Positions 44,301 to 54,858 of a stretch of DNA of 64,000 bases are shown here, in pieces; position 1 is the first letter of the stretch, and the number at the start of each line of letters is the position of its first letter. The position numbers were made by a program, and so were the translations under genes. The stretch is from Rhynochetos jubatus (taxonomy: Eukaryota; Chordata; Aves; Eurypygiformes; Rhynochetidae), in assembly GCA_027574665.1 (NCBI GenBank), contig CM050676.1:1230157-1294156 (forward strand). Direction: 5' to 3'. Under the pieces are notes generated by a model that had not been told where the DNA came from, ran no database searches, and saw nothing but the letters and a program-made list of their open reading frames with translations.

Positions 44301-46110
44301 GCACCCAGTGTCGTGGGTGGGCCCGTGGCTGGTGACGAGCTCTTGCTGTGAGCTTCGGGGGGGAGGGGGCTGTTCCTCCGGGCTGCGGTGCGGCGGGGGT
44401 CCCTGACCTGGAAAGAGCATCCCCTGGTCTTTACCAGGCATTGCCAAAACCTCCTCAGTGTGAGAGGAACGAGAGAAAACACCTGGCCAGGCGCACGTTT
44501 CTCTCCCCACATCCCGGGGAGCTGCTTGCCAGCTTTGCCAGGATTTATCCCCTTATGAATAAAAGCCCAAAATGTCTCTTTTTCGCCAAATAATCGAGTG
44601 AAATTACAATCCCTGTGGGTTATTTTCCACCCCCTCTGGTATTTATTTGTGTATTTAGCCACCCCATCCACATCGGGTTTCCGGGCTGGGAGCTGGCAGA
44701 CGCTAATTCCTACGTAAACCTGGTTTTTCCCTCTTCCAGAATTATCCAGCAGCTGGTCAATGGCATTATCGCACCTACAGCGATACCGAACCTAGGACTG
44801 GGTCCCTGGTGAGTTGGCAGACGTCCTGCTCTTTCTGGCAGTCCTTCCTGCTCCTGGCCGAGTTTAATCCTTGTCCCTCTGCCCTAAAGGGGAGTCTTGC
44901 ATTCCAACCCGATGGACTACGCGTGGGGTGCCAACGGCCTGGATGCCATCATCACGCAGGTAAACCGGCGGCGTAGCGGCGGTACCCGCTGGGAGACGGG
45001 AGGCCGCGGGGATGGGAGACGGGGCCCGCGGCGCCGGTGAGGGGGGCAGGGTGCGAGCGCCCCGGTACGTAAACGAGCGGCTTCTGGGTGCTGCTGAGCT
45101 CACGTCACCTTTCGGCCTCCTGCGGCCTCTCGCCTCGCAGTTACTGAATCAGTTTGAGAACACTGGGCCGCCGCCAGCAGACAAGGAAAAGATCCAGGCC
45201 CTTCCCACCATCCAGATCACCCAGGAGCACGTAGGTATGTGGATCTCCGGGGAATCGCTTGCAACGGGCTCTCTGGGTTCTGCTGAAGGTTTTCCTGGGG
45301 TTTTAATTTTGCCTCCCTTCCGGGCCTGAGAGGTTTCCGAGAGGGGAGAGCTGGAGCGTCGCTGTGTTACACTCGCCCAAAGAGCCGGGCAGGATGTGCC
45401 CTGGGGAGCCCAACGTGGATAGAGATGGAAAAGCGGGAAGGGAAGAGCGAAGCGAGCGCGGGGCAGCGGGAGGTGCCGCCGTGGTGGCGGGAACCGCCGA
45501 GGCCGAGCCGCAGGGATGGAGTGCAGAGGGCGGAGGGGTCGGGATGCTGAGTCGGGGGGGGTGTCGAGCGCCGTCCTCCCCCGCTGACCGGCGTTCGCTG
45601 TCCCCTCGTGGCGCAGACTCCGGGCTGGAATGTCCCGTGTGTAAAGAAGATTACGCCGTGGGGGAAAGCGTGCGGCAGCTCCCGTGCAATCACCTCTTCC
45701 ACAACAGCTGTATAGTCCCGTGGCTGGAGCAGGTTAGTGCCGCCCGCGCGGGGACGGGTCGGGGGGGCACGGGGTGGGCTTGGTGGCTCCGCCGCTGTAA
45801 ACGTTTCCCTCCCCCTGTGCCAAGGCCTGGGCACGAGCAGCCTCTGACTGGGGAAGGAGCGCATCCCAGCCTTTTCCGGGAGCGCCGCTGGCGTCTCGTG
45901 GTTCTAATCCTCTTCCCCCATCTCCCTGTCCTGTTTTCCGTCTGCTCTCCAAAGCACGACACGTGTCCCGTGTGCCGGAAAAGCTTAAGTGGACAAAACA
46001 CTGCCACAAACCCCCCCGGACTCACAGGGATGAACTTCTCCTCCTCCTCCTCTTCCTCCTCCTCCTCCTCCAGCTCACCAAGTAACGAAAACTCAGCCAA
46101 CAACTGCTGA
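38307..46110 (+). CDS. RNF126: RING-H2 E3 ubiquitin ligase RNF126
   Basis: RNF126 is a cytosolic E3 ligase that works with BAG6 to ubiquitinate mislocalised hydrophobic proteins. Nine exons: 38307-38381, 41882-41943, 43555-43618, 43938-44179, 44740-44808, 44890-44959, 45141-45234, 45617-45732 and 45955-46110, giving 315 residues (human about 311). All phases join. The N-terminal zinc finger uses Cys13, Cys16, Cys29 and Cys32 (FCHCC...DYICPRC) and is the BAG6-binding part in human. The middle ([45 protein letters not shown]) is nearly identical to human. The RING-H2 has Cys231, Cys234, Cys249, His251, His254, Cys257, Cys268 and Cys271. The tail is a polyserine run encoded by TCC/AGC codons, then [12 protein letters not shown]115 is the close paralogue, but synteny and sequence favour RNF126. 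Confidence 0.97.
38800..39000. repeat. 52-59-bp GC-rich tandem repeat in RNF126 intron 1
   Basis: Four occurrences of CCCCGGGCATCCCGGCC (at 38812, 38864, 38923 and 38981), alternating with CCGCTCCGGCGGGGTCGGCG and G-runs of variable length. Confidence 0.85.
39640..40183 (+). mobile_element. CR1 LINE, 5'-truncated (RNF126 intron 1)
   Basis: A recognisable CR1 3' segment: GGTTCTGGGCTCCTCAG, GGAGCTGCTGGAGAGGGCCCAG, GGCTGTTCAGCTGGAGAAGAG, GGGTGACAGAGCCCTGGGACAG, TTGGACTGGGTGAGCTCTAG and a CTCTGTGAATCT tail. It is in the plus orientation. Its 5' limit is approximate. No intact reverse transcriptase frame remains. Confidence 0.85.
42541..42905. repeat. 63-bp coding-like minisatellite in RNF126 intron 2
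   Basis: Six copies of a 63-base unit (one shortened by 12 to 51 bases). The landmark ACGGAGGGTTCCGCGCC starts at 42571, 42634, 42685, 42748, 42811 and 42874. Every interval is a multiple of three and the unit has no stop in several frames. In one plus frame it reads as repeats of [15 protein letters not shown] with PPAEKP. It lies between RNF126 exons 2 and 3, which splice together in frame without it. Confidence 0.9.
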
Positions 46111-47001
46111 ACCGTGATCCATGCCCTGTCCCCGGGGCCCCTTCCGTTGTCCTTCCCCCCCTCCCCGGCCAACCCGCAATGTGAAGGGGTTTCCAGGGCA
46201 GGGCGAGGGGCGGGGAGCACCCCCTCCCCAACCCCCAATTACCTTTTGGGTTCTGAAGACACAGAGACTCTGGGTCCTTCAGAGACGAGAAGCCTTGGGT
46301 TCGGTGGCGGGTGGGGGGCTGGGGGGGGGAGTCCGTTAGCGAAACCACCGGCGTCTGGCCGCGACGGCGCTCCAGGGAAACGCGAGGCGCCGCGCGGGCT
46401 GCGGTCCCCGACGGCAGGTTGGGTTTGAATTTGAGCTTCTGGCTCCTTGGTTCTCGCGCTCCTTCTCCCTTCGGATACCGAGTCTGTTAAAAAAAAAACA
46501 AATCAGAAGCGTGAGGATACTGCCTCCCCCCGGGATCTCCAAGCTGGGGGGTGCCACTAGTCGTCACTGAAATGTGGACTCTTGACATAGACCCTGTTTT
46601 CCTTCCCCGCCCCCCCCCAGCTCCCTCAGGCCCTGTTTCTCTTTCTTTCCAACCTCACCCTGGAATCTCCGCACCGAAAGGGTTTTTATAACTTTAAATT
46701 ATTTCTGCTGTTAAATAAACGGACGTTTCAGCTCAACCGCTTTCTGCATGATTTTGAGGAAGCTCCTGGGATGAGCCATCCCATTCCCCCCCGAGCGGAG
46801 GGGCTTCTCCTCCCCTGTGCCGGCTCGCCGCCCTCTCGGCTCGGCATGCAGGTGGCTGGGGGCGTCTTGCCCTGGGGTGTTTTTTTTTTTTGGTCCTTCT
46901 GCACCCTCTCCCTCTTGTGGTCCTGAGTCCGCTGTTGGCGTCAGGACGGGGCGTGCGTCAGGGCGAGGACCAGCCGAATACTGTTGGGATCGAGTAATAA
47001 A
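46111..47001 (+). terminator. RNF126: RNF126 3' UTR with two AATAAA signals
   Basis: The stop TGA ends at 46110. AATAAA occurs at 46714-46719 after an AT-rich lead-in, and again at 46996-47001. The first would give a 3' UTR of about 620 bases and the second about 900 bases; either or both may be used. Confidence 0.65.
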
Positions 47002-47095
47002 CAGGAAAAAATCAGTGTTTTGGAGAAAAATGTATTTCAAAGCTACTTAAAATAAAGTGGATTAAAAGAGAAGAGAGAGAGAGAGACAACTTTGG

Positions 47096-47743
47096 TTGGA
47101 TGGAAAGCTGGCCGTGAGCTGGCCGTGTGTGCTGGCAGCCCGGAAAGCCAACCCCATCCTGGGCTGGATCTGGAGCAGCGTGGCCAGGGGGGGCGAGGGA
47201 GGGGATTCTGCCCCTCTGCTCCACTCTGGGGAGACCCCCCCTGCAGTTCTGCCTCCAGCTCTGGGCCCCCAACAGCAGGAGGACACGGAGCTGTGGGAGC
47301 GAGGCCAGAGGAGGCCACGGGGATGCTGCGAGGGCTGGAGCCCCTTTGCCATGGGGACAGGCTGGGGGAGTTGGGGGGTTCAGCCTGGAGAAGGGAAGCT
47401 CCGGGGAGACCTCAGAGCCCCTTCCAGTGCCTGGGGGGCTACAAGGAAGCTGGGGGGGCTTTTCGCAAGGGCAGGGAGGGACAGGACAAGGGGTGACTGG
47501 TTTAAAGGGAAAGAGGGAGATGGAGATGGGCCATCAGGAAGGAATTCTTCCCGCAGAGGGTGGGGGACACGGGGACAGGTTCCCAGAGAAGCTGTGGGTG
47601 CCCCATCCCTGGGAGTGCCCAAGGCCAGGCTGGATGAGGCTGGGAGCACCCTGGGCTATGGAAGGTGTCCCTGCCTGTGGCACTAGGTGGAATTAGGTGA
47701 TCTTTAAGGTCCCTTCCCACCCAAACCATTCCATGATTCTATG
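47096..47743 (+). mobile_element. CR1 LINE, 5'-truncated
   Basis: About 650 bases of CR1 3' end: GCAGCCCGGAAAGCCAACCC, TTCAGCCTGGAGAAGGGAAG, GGAAGGAATTCTTCCCGCAG, GGTTCCCAGAGAAGCTGTGG, CAAGGCCAGGCTGGATGAGG, and a terminal GATCTTTAAGGTCCC...CCATTCCATGATTCTATGA. It is in the plus orientation. It is preceded at about 47070-47086 by a short (GA)n run. No functional frame remains. Confidence 0.93.
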
Positions 47744-49560
47744 ACAAGCCTCTGGCAGTGTTTGTGGCTGGGTTTCCGTGACAGGGCTGGATTTGGGAGA
47801 CTGGACAGGGGCGGACAGTGACCTACCCGCGGCCTGTGGGAGCGAGGGGGACTGAGATGGGGTTTGCCGAGGGCTCTCGCTGGGAGAGCTCTGGTTCCAA
47901 ACAACCTTACCCAGGCCTTGGCCCTTTCCAAGATGGGATGTGCCTCCCATGGAGGGGCCCAGGCGGCTGGTTTGGCATTTGTTGAGCCGTTTTGGGATAA
48001 AGGGAGAGCAGGTTCGTGGGAGAACGTCCCCGGCGCGGTGGCAAACAGCCTCTGCCAAGCCGGCCGGGGCCGCGCGGCCGGTGCTGAGCAACTCCCCTGG
48101 AATGTTTTTCCTTCTGGCTTTGCCAGGGCAGCCCAGCGGCGCCTTTCATCTCGCGGGCGGGGGTTTATCTCAGGACTGGTAAATCAGGGTTAATGGCTCA
48201 TCCTCCGCCGGAGGTTGAGCCAGAAGCTTCTGCCACCGGGATGCTGAGCCTGGGAGGCGGGTGACGGGCAGCAGGTCCCCGGCTGAGCCCGCGTGTGCCC
48301 GTCGGCTGGGCCGGCTTCGCTGTTTGGTCACCGAAACGCGGCCCTTGGAGACTTGGGAAAACCAACCTTCTCCTGCCGCATTTCGGCTGCGGCGTGAGGT
48401 TCCCGGCTTCCCCGGGGCGCGCGGTGGCGAATCCTCCCGTGTGCCTCCGGTGCTGCTTGGTTTGAGGAGGGCGAAGCGAAGCCCGTGGGGAGGTGCGTGG
48501 CCGCCTGCCTGGCACGGCCGGTGCCGCGGTCACCACCCGGTTAACGCGGTGGCTGGTCCCTGTCACCGACTCATTTGGAGCTGGTTGGGTAAGAAATGGA
48601 ACGAGTTTGGTGGTTTTCGCTGGGGCCATCGCTCCCGCCTCCCGTGACACAGTGACCAGGCGGTGATGCCGGGTGCGGCGGGCGGCGCAGGAACGTGCCC
48701 TGGCCGGGAGGCCGAGGTGTGGGTGCTATTTTTGGCCCTGCTGCCCCCACCCCAGGCGCAGGGCTGGTCCTCGCAACCGCCTGCCTTCCCGGCTCCATCT
48801 CTGCTGGGGACAATGGAGTGGAGCTGGGCTGAGGGGGGACAGGACCAGCCTGGAGGCGCTGGCTGGGGCTCGCTGGGTGCCCCCGCTGCACCCCGGGCCA
48901 GGGCACCGGCCGCATGAGGGGAGTCTGCGGCCTGGGTGCTCCCGCTGGGGATGGGTCCCCTGAGCAGGTCTGGTCCCTTCTGCTCGTGATGTCCTCGCTC
49001 AGGGTCTTCACATGGGTGGGGAGCAGCGACCCCAGCTCCCCCCAGACTGGGGCAGCCCAAGGGTCTGGGCCGGTGCCTGGCCCTGCAGAGCCCCCTGCAA
49101 CGCCGCAGCGGGACGCTGGGCTGCAGCCGGGCTCTTGCTCCAGCACTGGGGACCGTCTTGTCCCCCTTGCCGCCTCTGCCTTGTCCCTCAGGGTCCCCAG
49201 GACCACCTCCCTTGCACAGAGCAAGGGCTGGGGTGCTCCTCCCAGGGGCTGCACCCCCCAGGCTGGGGGTCACGCGTGCCCACGCTTCACCCTAGCACTG
49301 ACGCAGGGTCCGGACTCTCCCGGCCGGCAGCTGCTTTTCCCTGCTCCCGCCTTGTGCCGCCCAACACCCATCGCTGCCGTTGTCCTGTGCGTGAGGTTTT
49401 GGGTTGGGTGCGCCTCCGCCTCGCACGCGCAGGTGGGGGCGTGGGTCGATGCTGGGGGGACCAGCCAGGCTCCCCACCGCCGGCGGCAGGGGCGATGCGG
49501 GTGGCTGCCGCCGCAGTCCCGGGGGGACCCAACCCCAACCCCCCCCACCGAAGCACCAGG
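47744..49560. other. Intergenic, RNF126 to FGF22 (tail to tail)
   Basis: About 1.8 kb of GC-rich sequence with no recognisable gene. The 236-305-codon frames on both strands lack domains and plausible splicing. No further repeat family was recognised. Confidence 0.6.
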
Positions 49561-49582
49561 ACTCGCCCGCTCCGTACACAGC

Positions 49583-49588
49583 TTTAAT
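49583..49588 (-). terminator. FGF22: Candidate FGF22 polyadenylation signal (ATTAAA)
   Basis: The plus strand reads TTTAAT, giving ATTAAA on the FGF22 strand, 350 bases after the stop. The 3' UTR between them has an AT-rich patch (49825-49905) with runs of T and TATTTAT motifs on the transcript strand. Confidence 0.5.
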
Positions 49589-49936
49589 CGCCACGGGTGC
49601 TCGGACACGAGACAAATCCGACCCGCCGTCCCGTCCCAGCTCCCGCGGAGCGACGGCTCCGGGCTGTGCCGATGGGGCGTGAGGCTGGCAGCCCCGGCAC
49701 GTGGCGGCCGCACTCCCCGTGCCCGCACCGCGCCGGCTCCGAGGGACGACGGGGAGAGCCGTGTCCCTGCGCGGCTGCAGGCTGCGCCCGGAGCATCCGC
49801 CTTCCGCATCCATCCTCCGCCGTCCATTTAAAAATAAAACAATAAATAGCAAAAAAAAATAGATGTGTACATAAATAAAATAACCCTTTTTTCCAGTTTT
49901 TTGTTCTGTGGGATGAGACGGAGCCACCCGCGGGGC

Positions 49937-52900
49937 TCAGCTGACGAGGATGGGGAGGAAGTGCGTGGAGAGGTGCTGCCGGCGCGTCTTGCCCCCTCGC
50001 TGCGGCCTGCCCTGGCTATTGAGGGAGAGGAACATGGGCCGGCCCCGGTGCCGCCAGCGCAGCGACGCGTAGGTGTTGTAGCCGTTCTCCTCGATGCGCT
50101 CCGTGAACTTGCAGTTGGGGCTGAATTCCTTCTGGCAGGAGAGGGAAGGGGGTGAGGAGCGGCTGCGCCCTGCTCCGGTGGGGTCAGACCCCGAGAGCGG
50201 GGCAGGGCAGGACCCCAGAGGGGTTCTGTGGGTGCTGTCCCCCGCTGGGGAGCAGGTCAGGGCGTGGGAGCCCCGGAGCCTGCTCCTGGGCACCGGGACC
50301 CAGTGGATTTGGGACCCCCTGTTCCAGCTCTGCCCTGCGCCACTGACCCCTGTCCGGTCCCTCCCGGGAGGCGGCGTCCGACCTACCGACCCGTAGAGCC
50401 TCCCCCGCTTGTTCATGGCCAGGTAGAAGCCGGTGTGCACCGCCCGGATGGCCACGACGCCGACGCGCACCGACCGGATCTCCACGATGCCTGCGGGACA
50501 GGGAAGCGCGGCGGTGAGCAGGGGGAGGACGGGCGACCTCCCCGATGACAGGGCTGTGGCCGCAAAGTGCTCCCCGGGAGGGCCGTGGTCACTGACCCGA
50601 CGCTGGAGCAGCCGGAGGGACAGCGGGAGCGAGGGCTGGAGCCTGAGCCGGGAGCGGGAACCTCTGACCCCGGGGGGGCAGGATTTGATCTTTACTCCCC
50701 AGGGCTCAGCCGCTTCCCGGGAGCTGGGCAGTGCCAAGCGCAGCCTCTGCCCTGTGCTGACCGCGCATTGGTCCTGCCTCAGCGGCAGCTCTGCCCATGG
50801 ATCTGTCCCAAAGGCGCCCGCGGTGCCCTGGGGACCCGACCGCCCCGGGCACCAGCCGCGTTACGGTGGCTCTGGGCAGAGAGGGCCACGGGGCGGATGC
50901 CGGTGCCAATTGCCTGGCTGGCGGGAGCACGGGCACATGGCCCTGTGCCAGGGACCGCGGGCGGGAGAGCTGCGGTGGAGCCGCCGGACGTGGGGACGAG
51001 CCCGGGAGGCGGCTGCAGCAGCAGGGCCCGGCCGCGGCCGGGCTGGCGTGCGTGTGCCCAGGCACCGAGCTCCCGGCACAGCCGCTAATGGGAAAGGCAT
51101 GCGGTCGGACCTGCAGCTCTGACCGGGAAACACCCAGAGCATCGTCAGGGCCTCCGGATTCCTGAACCGCCTCGCACCCACCAGCGCTCGAGCAGTCCCG
51201 AGTGCTGCTGCCAGCCCTGCCGCCCGCCTGGCACACGGGGCTGCGGGAAGGGGAAGCAGGGAAGGAGCCTCCAGCGGGCAGAGGTGCGGGCAGGGCAGCG
51301 GGCAGGGTGTGAGCAACAGCAGGAGCTGCCCATGAGCTCTGTGGGGCTGCCCTGGCCGGACGGAGCAGGAGGATGCACGGAGGCTCTGGCTGGCTCGAGG
51401 AGGCTCTGGCTGGCTCGCAGAGGCTCTGGCTGGCTTCAGAGGCTCTGGCCGGCTTCAGAGGCTCTGGCTGGCTCGTGGAGGCTCTGGCCGGCTCATGGAG
51501 GCTCTGGCCAGTGGCACACACAGCACAGGGGGCTGCACCCTGGGCAGGGGTCTTCACCAGGCTGAGCTGGCATTCACGGGCATCACCTGCCTGGGGGCAC
51601 CAGTGCCCTTGCTGGGAGCAGACGGGGTGGACATGGCACTGGGGCAGTGCAGGGGGTCCTGAGCATTCGGCTCCTTCAGCGCAAGGGGTAGGAGGGGGTT
51701 TTCAGCCCAGCCCCGGTGCTGCCACCAGCATCCAGCCCCAGCACCCACCGGGACGTGCAGCACCCGGCCCAGAGAAGCTGTGGAGGAGCAGCCTCCATGG
51801 GGAAGGGCTGAGCGAATGCCTGCGAATCCATCCCACTTGATCACCGTCTGGAGCTGTGCCTATTTATAACCAAGGACTTCTGCTTTTCTAAAAATAACCC
51901 CCCCTGCTGCACCCCGGCCAGCTCTGCCATTCTTTGCTCACAGGTGCCTGGCCAGCGCCTGGCTCCGCGCCGGGGTCGGGTCCTTGCAGGTGTGGGGCAG
52001 CAGCCTGGGGCTGGGCAACAGCCCAGAGGCAGCTTCCAGCACTCCCAGTCCCACACCCTCAGCCCCATTGGGGTCCCAGGGAGGCCGGGACAGAGTCCCC
52101 ACCACCCTGCAGCCATGGCAGGGCTGGCCCAATGGCTGCTGAAGGGGTCAGGGAGCAGACCCCAGCCCACGCGTGGGTTACCCATCGCGCTGATAACCAG
52201 AGCGAGCCCCAGAGCCTGGAGCCGCTCCCCCTGCCAGGTCCCACTGCCACATGGGCCAGGGAACGTATTGGGGGCTTGGTGCTGGCAGCGCGCCCGGTCC
52301 CCAACAGCCTCTGACACCTCGAGAGGGTTCCCTGGGCTGGGCTGGGCTCCATCATCCTGCAGCCGGCCAGGTGACATCCCCCTGCGCTGGCCAGGGGACA
52401 GGGCAGCCCCTGCTGCCACCGGGACACGGACTGGGGGATGCCATCCACAGCATCCTTCCTGCCCCAAGCCCTGAACCCCCCCGGGGATGCTCAGGTATCC
52501 CTCCCTTCCCAAGGCCCCCAGCATTCCCATCCTGTCCAGCCTGGTGCCCCCCTCCCTATCACAGGGGGCAGGACCCAGCACCCAAAATGGGCTGAAACGG
52601 GTGCTGTAGCTGGGCTTGAGCCCTCCTCTTGCTGCAGCCGTACCGCAGGTGCCACGTCCCCTCGGGACCCACGGCGCTGTCACCTGAAGGGTCCCGGGGG
52701 GAGCAGGCGTCTGCGGAGCCGAGGCAGGACCCCAGTGCCGGGAGCAGTCTCGCTGCTGGTGCGGGGACCCCGGTGCCGGCCTCCGCAGCTGCCTCTTCCC
52801 ATCGCCACACGCAGCCGCTCCCGAGGGCTACGGGGTGGAGCAGACGCAGCCCCAGCCCCAGGGAAAGGCCTAATCCTGCCTGCGCGTTCCCAAGGTCCTG

Positions 52901-54208
52901 ATGGCAGCCCAGCCTGGCCAACGCCGCCATCCCTCAGCCTTCGCCCGCTCCATCCCCCCGGGATGCGCTGCCTGGCCCCGTGAGCCCCCCGGGGCCCCTC
53001 CGCAGGAGCAGCCCGTGGGGAGGCTGCAACGAGTGACCCCACGGCACGGCCGGGCTCCGCACCCCACGCCCCACGGGATGTACCCCTCCGCGTGCTGCAG
53101 CGGAGGCTGCCGGCCGTGGCTGCCGGCCGTGGCTGCCGGCCGTGCTCACCCAACGGCCCACGCGTGACCTCTGGGTGGCTCTGCTCCACGGGACTCCCCC
53201 GACGGGGTTGGTCCGCTCTCCTGCGCCAGCCCCATGGGTGCTCAGCATCGCCCCAAGCTTCCTCTGTCCCTTCTCCTCCTCCTCAGCCTTTAGCCTCCCC
53301 AGTGCTCCCCAGGGAACGGTCACAGCCCCCCCTGGTCAGTGATGGACAAAGATAACCCCAAACACGAGGCGGGGCAGGCAGCTACCCCCCCCGGTCTGTG
53401 CTGGCAGGATGAGATGGGACGGGGGACCCCCGGGTCCCCCCAGGCGCTGGGTAGAGCTGGCGAAGTGACGCCGGGTCCCCAGCCGCAGCTCACCCGTGTG
53501 CGTGCCCCTCCCATCGCCCCCGAACCCCGGGACAGGGACTCCCAACCCCGGGAAAGGGGGTTCTGGGGGCGAGGGCAGCAGGAGCCGTCCGAGCTGGAGC
53601 GGAGCTGCGTGCCCTGTCCCGGCGGCTGCGGGGCGGCGGGGACAGCAGGGGCGGGGGGACGGCGGGGACCTGCGGCGGGCGGAGACGCGCTGGCAGAGCT
53701 TCTGCCGGGCAGGAGGAGCTGCGAGTGCTCCCCGGACCGGGCACAACCGGGACCCGCCGCCGTCCCGGGCCGCCTCCGTCCTGCCTCTGCCCTCGCCGCG
53801 GCCGCCCCCGGCCGTGCCCTCTGCCCGGTGCCCGGCCGTGCCAGCGTCCGCCTCTGCCGCAGCCTCGGCGCTCCGGCCGGGTGGGAGCGCGGCGAGACCC
53901 CGCGCAGCCCCGGGGTCGGCCCCAGCCCCCGGCTCTCCTCGGTCCCGGTCCCACTCACTTCCCGGCCGCTCCCTCCAGCGCGTCCCCTCCACGCCGCCGC
54001 CGCCGTCGATGCGCAGGAAGAAGCGGGTGGCGGAGAAGAGCCGCCGCCAGCGCACGTCGCCTTCCAGGTGGCCGTAACTGCGGGGGGGCCGCCGGCCGCC
54101 CCAGGCGGCGCTGCCCGCCCCCGGCCCCGGTCCCGGTCCCGGCCCCGCCAGCACGGCGAGCGCCCCGGCGAGGCAGGCGGCGAGGGCGGCGGGACCCCCG
54201 CGCCTCAT
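49937..54208 (-). CDS. FGF22: Fibroblast growth factor 22
   Basis: A secreted FGF7-subfamily ligand for FGFR2b/1b; in mammals it organises excitatory presynaptic terminals and acts in skin. Minus-strand exons are 54208-53959, 50490-50387 and 50131-49937 (stop TGA), giving 182 residues (human 170). This is the canonical three-exon FGF layout with phase-1 and phase-0 introns. A signal peptide (about 22 residues, [16 protein letters not shown]) is followed by an odd Gly-Pro repeat ([11 protein letters not shown]). The beta-trefoil core includes [76 protein letters not shown] and ends [12 protein letters not shown]7, FGF10 and FGF3 are the alternatives, but the position between RNF126 and POLRMT identifies FGF22. 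It is divergently arranged with POLRMT; intron 1 is 3.5 kb. Confidence 0.95.
51381..51512. repeat. ~20-bp minisatellite in FGF22 intron 1
   Basis: Seven copies of GGCTCTGGCTGGCTCGNGGA-type units spaced 19-20 bases apart (starts at 51382, 51402, 51422, 51441, 51460, 51480 and 51500). Confidence 0.85.
53105..53150. repeat. 15-bp tandem repeat, 3 copies
   Basis: Three copies of GGCTGCCGGCCGTGG in FGF22 intron 1. The unit is a near-palindrome around GCCGGC. Confidence 0.85.
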
Positions 54209-54679
54209 GGCGGCGGGCGGCGGACGGGCGGCGGGGCGCGGCGGGGCGGTGGGCGACGGGCCATGGCCGCGGCGGCGGCGACCGGCCCCGACGGCGCGGG
54301 CGGCCCGATCGCGGGGCGAGCCACGGGCGGGGCGGGGCCCGCGGCTGCCAATGGGCGTGGCCGGGGGCGGGGTCTAATGGTGGGCGTGGCCTCTCATTCA
54401 TAAATCGGCGCCCCGACGGCTGTCCCAGAGCCCCGTTCCTGTGCTCGCGGGGCGCCCGGTTGGGGGGCGCCCGCCTCGGTCTCCCTTCATCCCGGCACCC
54501 CCGGTGGGCGAGGCGGGGCCGGGGCCCTCGGGCCGGGTGCGGGGGAGGAGGGGGATAGCGGGGCTGCATGTGGCCGGGGGGTGGTGTATGCCTGCGGCCT
54601 GACTCGAGGCGCACCGAGCTCGGGGGCGCGGGGCAGCCCCGTGTCCTTACCCTCCGTGTCGTCGCCCCGGGCTCCGCTC

Positions 54680-54706
54680 CCGTCCCGTCCCGTCCCGTCC
54701 CGTCCC
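54680..54706. repeat. CCCGT pentamer array
   Basis: Five tandem CCCGT pentamers, about 150 bases upstream of the POLRMT start codon. Confidence 0.9.
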
Positions 54707-54786
54707 GGCGGGGCCTCGGCGGCCGCCAGGGGGCACAAGAGGCGAGGGGCTACCCAGCCCACCCCCGCTCCCGGCGTGCGTCGCGC

Positions 54787-54798
54787 TGCGCCTGCGCA
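54787..54798 (+). promoter_or_regulatory. POLRMT: NRF1-type binding site upstream of POLRMT
   Basis: TGCGCCTGCGCA matches the NRF1 consensus (TGCGCANGCGCA class, with one transversion) and lies 61 bases before the POLRMT ATG. NRF1 is the established activator of nuclear genes for mitochondrial transcription. Occupancy is inferred. Confidence 0.6.
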
Positions 54799-54818
54799 GT
54801 GGGGGCGCGTGGCGCGGC

Positions 54819-54850
54819 ATGGCGGCGCGGTGAGGGCCATGGGGCCGTAA
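54819..54850 (+). CDS. Two minimal uORFs before POLRMT
   Basis: ATG-GCG-GCG-CGG-TGA (54819-54833) and ATG-GGG-CCG-TAA (54839-54850) lie in the presumed 5' leader, 40 and 20 bases before the POLRMT ATG. They encode MAAR and MGP. They matter only if transcription starts upstream of 54819, which the NRF1 site position makes plausible. Contexts (cggcATGg, ggccATGg) are moderate to good. Confidence 0.4.
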
Positions 54851-54858
54851 CGCGGGCC

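Larger units (their letters stand above)
54209..54858. promoter_or_regulatory. Divergent FGF22/POLRMT promoter
   Basis: Only 650 bases separate the two start codons. The interval is a CpG island with GC boxes (GGGGCGGGG near 54325-54335) and one lower-GC spot (GGCCTCTCATTCATAAATCGG, about 54388-54408). The POLRMT-proximal half has a CCCGT array and an NRF1-type site. Human POLRMT and FGF22 are also head to head. Whether one element drives both genes is inference. Confidence 0.6.
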
